Assembly (NCBI GenBank): GCA_003075315.1
Contig: QDFQ01000001.1
Coordinates: 558,001 to 622,000 of the forward strand
Direction: 5' to 3'
DNA: 64,000 nt
Origin: Arthrobacter sp. TPD3018
Lineage (GTDB): Bacteria; Pseudomonadota; Alphaproteobacteria; Sphingomonadales; Sphingomonadaceae
Made by a program: the position numbers and the translations under genes. Shown here one piece after another: positions 59,267 to 64,000 of the stretch. Position 1 is the first letter of the stretch, and every line of letters begins with the position of its first letter. The notes beneath the pieces are model-generated. The model saw only the letters and a list, made by a program, of their open reading frames with translations, was not told the DNA's origin and did not search any database.

Positions 59267-60415
59267 TCAGCGCGCCACGGAGACGCGATAGATCATCTGG
59301 TGGTGATAGGGTTTGCCCGGATCGACGCGCGCCGATCCGAACGCGGGCTGGTTGGGCGTGTCCGGGAAGGTTTGCGGCTCCAGCGCGAAGCCATCGCCCA
59401 TGCGATAGACGTGGCCCTGCTTCCCCACGATCGTGCCGTCGAGGAAGTTGCCCGAATAGAATTGCACCCCCGGCTCGGTCGACAGCACCTCGAGCACGCG
59501 GCCCGACACCGGATCCTCGACCCGCGCGGCGAGCTTGGGCTGCGCGGTGCGGCCGGCATCGAGCGCGAAATTATGGTCGTAGCCGCGCCCGATGACGATC
59601 TGCGGATCGCGGCCGTCGCGGATGCTCTGGCCGATGGCGCGCGGCCTGGTGAAGTCGAACACGCTGCCCGCTACCTGTTTCAGTTCGCCCGTCGGGATCA
59701 GCGCCGCATTGACCGGCGTGTAGCGCGCGGCGGGGATCGTCATCCGCTGGGCATAGATGCCGCCCGCCGATCCCTCGCCGGCGAGGTCGAACAGCGCATG
59801 GTTGGTCAGGTTGACGATCGTCGGTGCGTCGGTCTTCGCGGTGAAATCGATCGTCAGCGCGCCTGTGTCGTCGAGCGCATAGGTCACCTCGACGTCGAGC
59901 TGGCCCGGATAGCCCTGATCGCCCGCGGGGCTGGTCAGCGCCATCGTTACGCTCGCGCGGGCGCCGCTGGGTGTGACCGACACGATCCGCCACACCGCCT
60001 TGTCGAAGCCGGTGGTGCCGCCATGCAGCGAGTTGGTCTTGTCGTTGAGCGGCAGCTGATACGTCTTGCCGTCCAGCGTGAAGCGGCCGCCCGCGATCCG
60101 GTTGGCATAGCGGCCGACGGTCTGGCCCCAGAAATTGGGCTGTGTGACATACGCGGCGGCGGTGTCATGGCCCAGCGTGATGTCGGCGAGCGTGCCGTTG
60201 CGGTCCGGCGCCTCGAACGCCTGCAACGTCGCGCCCAGCGTCATTACCCGCGCCTTCACGCCATTCGCCCCGGTCAGCGTCACCGCCTCGATCCGGGTGC
60301 CGTCTGGCAGTCGGCCGAAATCGGCGCGCGTCGCGGTCGCGGCGCAGGCGGCATCGGCCGCCGCGATCGTCAGTATCCCCGCACAGGCCATTTGGAACGC
60401 GAAACCCACTTTCAT
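59267..60415 (-). CDS. galM: Aldose 1-epimerase (galactose mutarotase), exported
   Basis: Interconverts alpha and beta galactose (or glucose) anomers. The 382-residue protein has a signal peptide ([20 protein letters not shown], cleavage after ACA) and the mutarotase fold with catalytic His in [12 protein letters not shown] (about 209) and Glu in [12 protein letters not shown] context, and [17 protein letters not shown] (about 125). Exported GalM is common in Bacteroidetes and sphingomonads, where sugar enters by TonB receptors. GGGAGAGG lies six bases before the ATG. First gene of a two-gene unit with the dehydratase. Confidence 0.92.
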   Translation of the reverse strand: MKVGFAFQMACAGILTIAAADAACAATATRADFGRLPDGTRIEAVTLTGANGVKARVMTLGATLQAFEAPDRNGTLADITLGHDTAAAYVTQPNFWGQTVGRYANRIAGGRFTLDGKTYQLPLNDKTNSLHGGTTGFDKAVWRIVSVTPSGARASVTMALTSPAGDQGYPGQLDVEVTYALDDTGALTIDFTAKTDAPTIVNLTNHALFDLAGEGSAGGIYAQRMTIPAARYTPVNAALIPTGELKQVAGSVFDFTRPRAIGQSIRDGRDPQIVIGRGYDHNFALDAGRTAQPKLAARVEDPVSGRVLEVLSTEPGVQFYSGNFLDGTIVGKQGHVYRMGDGFALEPQTFPDTPNQPAFGSARVDPGKPYHHQMIYRVSVAR

Positions 60416-60445
60416 GTTGCGCCTCTCCCCGTTCGTCCCCGGCAT

Positions 60446-60495
60446 TGACCCGGTGGTTCTTCGCTATATAGTCAGACAAATAGCCGGGGCGCAAG
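60446..60495. promoter_or_regulatory. Divergent promoters with a shared FadR-type operator
   Basis: Plus strand: TTGACC (60446-60451), 16 bases, TATAGT (60468-60473). Minus strand: TTGCGC (60495-60490), 18 bases, TATATA (60471-60466). TAGTCAGACAA (60470-60480) fits the FadR-subfamily operator TNGTNNNACNA on both strands, overlaps the plus -10 and lies within the minus spacer. Bound repressor should shut both directions. Confidence 0.65.
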
Positions 60496-60531
60496 GCAGC
60501 CTGTGGTAGCGATACAAATAGGGGAGAGGAC

Positions 60532-61938
60532 ATGGCTGGACCGATGATGGCACCACCGCCCGCGGCCGCAGGCAGCGGCGTGGCGGGTGGACGCAAGGCG
60601 GGCGTCGCGCTCGCGCTCGTCTATGTGACGACGTTGTTCTTCATCTGGGCGTTCGTGACGAACCTGATCGACCCGCTCGTGAAGAGCATGAAGGTCATCT
60701 ACACGCTCAGCGACTTCGAAACGCAGCTCAACCAGTTCGCCTTCTTCATCGCCTATGGCGTCATGTCGATCCCGTCGGCCTGGTATCTGTCGCGTCGCGG
60801 CTACGCCAATTCGATCGTCCTCGGCCTGCTGGGCGTCGTCGCCGGCTGTCTCGTCGCTTGGTCGACCGCCTGGTCGAACAGCTTCGTCACCGTGCTGCTC
60901 GGCCTCTTCGTCGCGGCGTCGGGCGTCACCTTGCTGCAGGTCGCGGCCAACCCGCTGATCGCGTCGATGGGCGATCCCAAGGGCTCGCACTTCCGCCTCA
61001 ACCTCAGCCAGGCGTTCAACTCGCTCGGCGCCTATGTCGGCGGCACGTTCGGCGCGGCCTATCTGTTGCGCGGCGACCTGTTCGCCAAGGATGCAGTGCT
61101 GACGCCAGCGCTGAAGGCGGACAGCCTCGGCTTCGTCACCCACGTCTATCTGATGATCGCGGTGATCCTAGCGGTCTTCACCGGCCTGGTCTTCTTCGAC
61201 AAGCGCACGATCAACGCGCACGCGCCCGCGCTCGCCACCAACGTCGATTCGCCGCTGTCGGCGCTGCGTTCGCGCTGGGCGAACCTCGGCTCGGTCGCGA
61301 TCTTCCTGTATGTCGGCGCCGAGGTCTGCGTGATCTCGGGCATGATCTTCTTCCTCGAACAGCGGCACATCCTCGACGTGCCGGCGCAGATCGCCGGTTA
61401 CATCGCGCCGCTGTTCATGCTGCTCGCGATGATCGGCCGCTTCGGCGGCAGCGTGTTGCTGCGCTATGCCAAGGCGACGACGCTGCTGACGCTGGTCGGT
61501 GCGGGCGCATCGATCCTGTGCCTCGTCATCATCGCGACCTACGACATGGCGGCGACGCCGCTCGGCGGCACGATCACGCTGCCCGGCGGCTATGTCGCGC
61601 CGCTGACGATGGGCTTCGTGCCCGCGGTCGCCGCGCTGCTGCTCGGCCTGATGAACTCGATCATGTTCCCGACGATCTTCACGCTGACGCTGGAGCGGTC
61701 GACCGCGCCTGCCTCGGCGACGTCGGGGCTGATGTGCATGGCAATCTGCGGCGGCGGCTTCGTGTCGATCCTGTACGGCGCGGTGATCGACGCCTTCGCC
61801 GGCTTCGCACCCGAAGGCGCGCGCTCGCTCGCCTTCGTCGTGCCGTTGGTCTGCTATCTCTACGTCCTCTGGTATGCGCGCGCGGCGCTGAAGGCCCCGA
61901 CGCACGTCATCGAGGAAACCGTCGAGCCGACCGCCTGA
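60532..61938 (+). CDS. Sugar:H+ symporter, FucP/GluP-type MFS
   Basis: The 468-residue transporter has 12 helices and the FHS-family blocks: TLFFIWAFVTNLIDPLVKSM (about 34-53), LNQFAFFIAYGVMSIPSAWY, GVTLLQVAANPLIASMGDPK (about 128-147) and LNLSQAFNSLGAYVGG, typical of L-fucose and glucose/galactose porters. Galactose or a related hexose is the likely substrate given its operon. GGGGAGAGG is three bases before the ATG. It starts the operon transporter-dgoK-dgoA. Confidence 0.92.
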   Translation: MAGPMMAPPPAAAGSGVAGGRKAGVALALVYVTTLFFIWAFVTNLIDPLVKSMKVIYTLSDFETQLNQFAFFIAYGVMSIPSAWYLSRRGYANSIVLGLLGVVAGCLVAWSTAWSNSFVTVLLGLFVAASGVTLLQVAANPLIASMGDPKGSHFRLNLSQAFNSLGAYVGGTFGAAYLLRGDLFAKDAVLTPALKADSLGFVTHVYLMIAVILAVFTGLVFFDKRTINAHAPALATNVDSPLSALRSRWANLGSVAIFLYVGAEVCVISGMIFFLEQRHILDVPAQIAGYIAPLFMLLAMIGRFGGSVLLRYAKATTLLTLVGAGASILCLVIIATYDMAATPLGGTITLPGGYVAPLTMGFVPAVAALLLGLMNSIMFPTIFTLTLERSTAPASATSGLMCMAICGGGFVSILYGAVIDAFAGFAPEGARSLAFVVPLVCYLYVLWYARAALKAPTHVIEETVEPTA

Positions 61939-61948
61939 GGCGATGACG

Positions 61949-62830
61949 ATGGGCACGGCCATGAGCGCGGTGATCGCGATTGACTGGGGCACGACCAACC
62001 GGCGCGCCTATCGGATCGAGCCCGACGGCCGCGTCGGTGACCGTGTCGAGGGCGGGGCGGGCGTGCTTGGGCTGGCGCCGGGGGAGTATTCCCCGGCACT
62101 CGCCGATCTGCGGGGCCGCCTCGGCGACCTGCCCGTGATCGCCGCCGGCATGGTCGGCTCGACGCGCGGCTGGCACGAGGCACCCTATGCGGCCGCCCCC
62201 GCCGATCTCGCCGCGCTCGCCGCCGCGGCGCTCCGTATCGAGCCCGAACGCGCGACGATCGTCCCCGGCGTCGCGCTGCTGCACGGGCCCCGTGCCGACG
62301 TGATGCGCGGCGAAGAGGTGCAGGTGCTGGGCGCGATCGCCGCCGGCCTCGCGCCCGCCGACGCGCTGTTCTGCCAGCCCGGCACGCACAACAAATGGGT
62401 CGCGACCGATGGCGGCCGCATTACCGACATCGCCACGGTGATGACCGGCGAACTCTTCGCGCTGCTGAAAAGCCATGGCATCCTCGCCGGCATGCTCGAC
62501 GGCGCGGTGGCGGACGGGCCGGCGTTCCGCGACGGCGTCGCGCGCGGGGCAGGGGCCTGCGACCTCGGTGCCGCGCTGTTCGAAGTGCGCAGCGGCGTGC
62601 TGCTCGGCCGCCGCTCGGCAGAGGACGCCGCGGCCTATGCCAGCGGCGTGCTGATCGGCAACGACGTCGGCGCGCGTGATGTCGCCAGCCGCGCGGTCCA
62701 CCTGCTCGCCACCGGCGCGCTGGCGGAGCTCTACGCGGTCGCGATCGAAACCTGCGACGGCCGCGTCGTGCCGGTGGATGCGACCGCGGCGTTCGTCGCC
62801 GGCATCCATCACTTGCGGGCGATGCTGTGA
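61949..62830 (+). CDS. dgoK: 2-dehydro-3-deoxygalactonokinase
   Basis: Phosphorylates 2-keto-3-deoxy-D-galactonate at C6 with ATP. The 293-residue DgoK-family kinase has the N-terminal phosphate loop VIAIDWGTTNRRAYRIE (about 8-24), GMVGSTRGWHEAPYAAAPAD (about 68), HGPRADVMRGEEVQVLGAIA and FCQPGTHNKWVATDGGRI (about 140-157). The ATG at 61949 has GAGG eight bases upstream; the alternative at 61961 (MSAVIAIDWG) is also plausible. The GAGG overlaps the transporter stop codon. Confidence 0.93.
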   Translation: MGTAMSAVIAIDWGTTNRRAYRIEPDGRVGDRVEGGAGVLGLAPGEYSPALADLRGRLGDLPVIAAGMVGSTRGWHEAPYAAAPADLAALAAAALRIEPERATIVPGVALLHGPRADVMRGEEVQVLGAIAAGLAPADALFCQPGTHNKWVATDGGRITDIATVMTGELFALLKSHGILAGMLDGAVADGPAFRDGVARGAGACDLGAALFEVRSGVLLGRRSAEDAAAYASGVLIGNDVGARDVASRAVHLLATGALAELYAVAIETCDGRVVPVDATAAFVAGIHHLRAML

Positions 62831-62853
62831 CCCAGTCCTTCCCCCATCCACTC

Positions 62854-62961
62854 CGTCACCCCGGACTCGTTCCGGGGTCCACTCTGCGGCGAGGGGGGCG
62901 GCTGGCGCCTCTTGCGGCGCCCCCGCGGCCGGGTGGACCCCGGAACGAGTCCGGGGTGACG
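62854..62961. repeat. Dispersed palindromic repeat, type A (long form)
   Basis: Arms CGTCACCCCGGACTCGTTCC and GGAACGAGTCCGGGGTGACG. It lies inside the galactonate operon, in the 343-base space between dgoK and dgoA, where it may form a hairpin in the transcript. Confidence 0.87.
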
Positions 62962-63045
62962 AGGAGCATGGGCGATTCTCCCGCGCACAACCGGCGACCC
63001 CGATCCAGGCAGCCGGTCTTGTCCCACCGATCACCCCACCCACAC

Positions 63046-63129
63046 CGTCACCCCGGCCTTGAGCCGGGGTCCCGCTTCATCCGGGCGGTGGTGAGACAAG
63101 CGGGACCCCGGCTCAAGGCCGGGGTGACG
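63046..63129. repeat. Dispersed palindromic repeat, type A (short form)
   Basis: Arms CGTCACCCCGGCCTTGAGCC and GGCTCAAGGCCGGGGTGACG with perfect complementarity and AGACAAGCGGGACC in the centre. Second repeat in the dgoK-dgoA gap. Confidence 0.87.
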
Positions 63130-63173
63130 GCGAGGATAGGCAACCGCCCCGCATCCCACCCGGAGCCCCAAGC

Positions 63174-63812
63174 ATGACCGACCCCGCCACCCGCTTCGCC
63201 GAGGCCTTCGCCGCCTGCCCGCTCGTCGCGGTCCTCCGCGGCCTCACCCCCGACGAAGCCGCCCCCATAGGCGACGCTTTGGTCGATGCCGGCTTCACCC
63301 TGCTCGAAGTCCCGCTCAATTCGCCCGACCCGCTCGCCAGCATCGCCGCCCTGGCTAAGCGCTACGCCGGCCGCGCGATCGTCGGCGCGGGGACCGTCCT
63401 CACCCCGCAGGACGTCACCGCCGTCGCCGACGCGGGCGGCGCGCTGATCGTCTCGCCCAACACCGACCCCGCCGTCATCCGCGCCTCGGTGGCGCGCGGA
63501 CTCATCTCGCTCCCCGGCTATTTCACCCCCAGCGAAGCTTTTGCCGCGCTCGCTGCCGGCGCGCACGGCCTGAAGCTCTTCCCGGCGGAAGGCGCCGCGC
63601 CCGCCTTCCTGAAGGCCCAGCGCGCCGTCCTGCCCAAGGCGACCAAGGTGCTCGCGGTCGGTGGCATCACCCCCGACACGATGCCGCAATGGCACGCTGC
63701 GGGTGCGGACGGCTTCGGGCTCGGCTCCAACCTCTATCGCGCCGGCAAGTCCGCCGCCGACGTCGCGCGCGATGCCGCGGCGTTCGTCCACGCCGCAAAG
63801 GACCTCGCATGA
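63174..63812 (+). CDS. dgoA: 2-dehydro-3-deoxy-6-phosphogalactonate aldolase
   Basis: Class I aldolase that splits 2-keto-3-deoxy-6-phosphogalactonate into pyruvate and glyceraldehyde 3-phosphate. The 212-residue KDPG/KDPGal-type protein has LVAVLRGLTPDEAAPIGDAL (about 17-36), FTLLEVPLNSPDPLASI, VGAGTVLTPQDV and the Schiff-base lysine in HGLKLFPAEGAAP (about 127). LNSPDPL is the DgoA form rather than the Eda form (LRTxAAL). GGAG is eight bases before the ATG. Its stop overlaps the next gene by four bases. Confidence 0.93.
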   Translation: MTDPATRFAEAFAACPLVAVLRGLTPDEAAPIGDALVDAGFTLLEVPLNSPDPLASIAALAKRYAGRAIVGAGTVLTPQDVTAVADAGGALIVSPNTDPAVIRASVARGLISLPGYFTPSEAFAALAAGAHGLKLFPAEGAAPAFLKAQRAVLPKATKVLAVGGITPDTMPQWHAAGADGFGLGSNLYRAGKSAADVARDAAAFVHAAKDLA

Positions 63813-64000
63813 CTGCTGCTCGCCTGCTCCAACAGCGCCTGCCCGACGGCACCCGCCGCGTGATCCTCGCCGAACAGGCCGCCCACGTCCTCACCGGCAT
63901 CGCCACCACCCGCGAACTGGCGCAGGCCGCGATTCGGGAGGGCGTCAGCCTGCTCGACGCCGCCCGCGCGCGCCGCTCAGACGAGACAGTCGACCTCACC
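63809..64000 (+). CDS. Fumarylacetoacetase-superfamily protein, GguC/AraD1-like, cut by window edge
   Basis: The first 64 residues are MTAARLLQQRLPDGTRRVIL and on to RSDETVDLT at the window end. The pattern RLxQxRxPDGxRRV, then TTRELAQAAIREGVSLLDAA, resembles the N-terminus of GguC/AraD1-family proteins of the fumarylacetoacetase superfamily, which occur in alphaproteobacterial sugar-acid operons. Only the N-terminus is visible and the active site is outside, so the call is tentative. It overlaps dgoA by four bases and belongs to the same operon. Confidence 0.45.
   Translation, partial: MTAARLLQQRLPDGTRRVILAEQAAHVLTGIATTRELAQAAIREGVSLLDAARARRSDETVDLT

Overview
The window is a GC-rich, gene-dense chromosomal segment from an alphaproteobacterium, most likely a Sphingomonas-type member of the Sphingomonadales. 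The evidence is an F0 operon of the form atpI-B-E-F'-F with a b' subunit and no adjacent F1 genes, unlinked hrcA-grpE and dnaK-dnaJ loci, a dnaK promoter of the alphaproteobacterial RpoH type, two GGAAC-N17-CGTT promoters of the alphaproteobacterial general stress sigma factor EcfG, several small proteins that look sphingomonad-specific, and many short palindromic intergenic repeats. I see no rRNA, phage, complete insertion sequence, CRISPR array or replication origin.

Layout. 0-9 kb: a partial acetyltransferase, rph-rdgB, hrcA-grpE, threonine synthase, an HExxH protein, a periplasmic EF-hand protein, purB and a periplasmic thioredoxin-fold protein. 9-16 kb: small membrane proteins, a winged-helix regulator/membrane protein pair with palindromic operators, dnaK-dnaJ, a copper chaperone and radC. 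16-23 kb: the ydbH-ynbE-ydbL envelope lipid transport operon and the ATP synthase F0 operon. 23-31 kb: a SugE-like exporter, uvrC, a large transglutaminase/TPR protein, a deacetylase plus FemAB-like acyltransferase cassette, and hslO. 32-43 kb: a candidate small RNA, queC-queE, lipB, two paralogous membrane proteins, sodC, thpR, a Bax-inhibitor-1 protein, a transglutaminase, stress-type small proteins, an extensin-like peptidase and a NUDIX hydrolase. 43-54 kb: tRNA-Ala(CGC), a DUF2171 protein, a medium-chain reductase, two polytopic GT-C-like membrane proteins flanking an acyltransferase, argG, an EF-hand protein and cfa. 54-64 kb: a MITE-like nested inverted repeat, a molybdopterin oxidoreductase with its cytochrome b, a flavin reductase, and a galactose/galactonate catabolic region.

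The last 7.5 kb is the clearest pathway. It holds a FadR-type GntR regulator, an IlvD/Edd-family sugar-acid dehydratase, a periplasmic galactose mutarotase, a FucP/GluP-type sugar transporter, 2-dehydro-3-deoxygalactonokinase, 2-dehydro-3-deoxy-6-phosphogalactonate aldolase and the start of a fumarylacetoacetase-superfamily (GguC-like) protein. This fits a De Ley-Doudoroff route in which an IlvD/Edd enzyme takes the place of the enolase-superfamily DgoD. One palindrome of FadR-family type sits across both divergent promoters.

The less expected features are regulatory: predicted leaderless mRNAs (hrcA, radC, ydbH), back-to-back RpoH and EcfG promoters between dnaK and the copper chaperone, a palindrome inside a promoter spacer ahead of the deacetylase cassette, a hairpin that hides a ribosome-binding site, a three-hairpin candidate sRNA, and a 274-bp nested inverted repeat whose end supplies the stop codon of a neighbouring gene.
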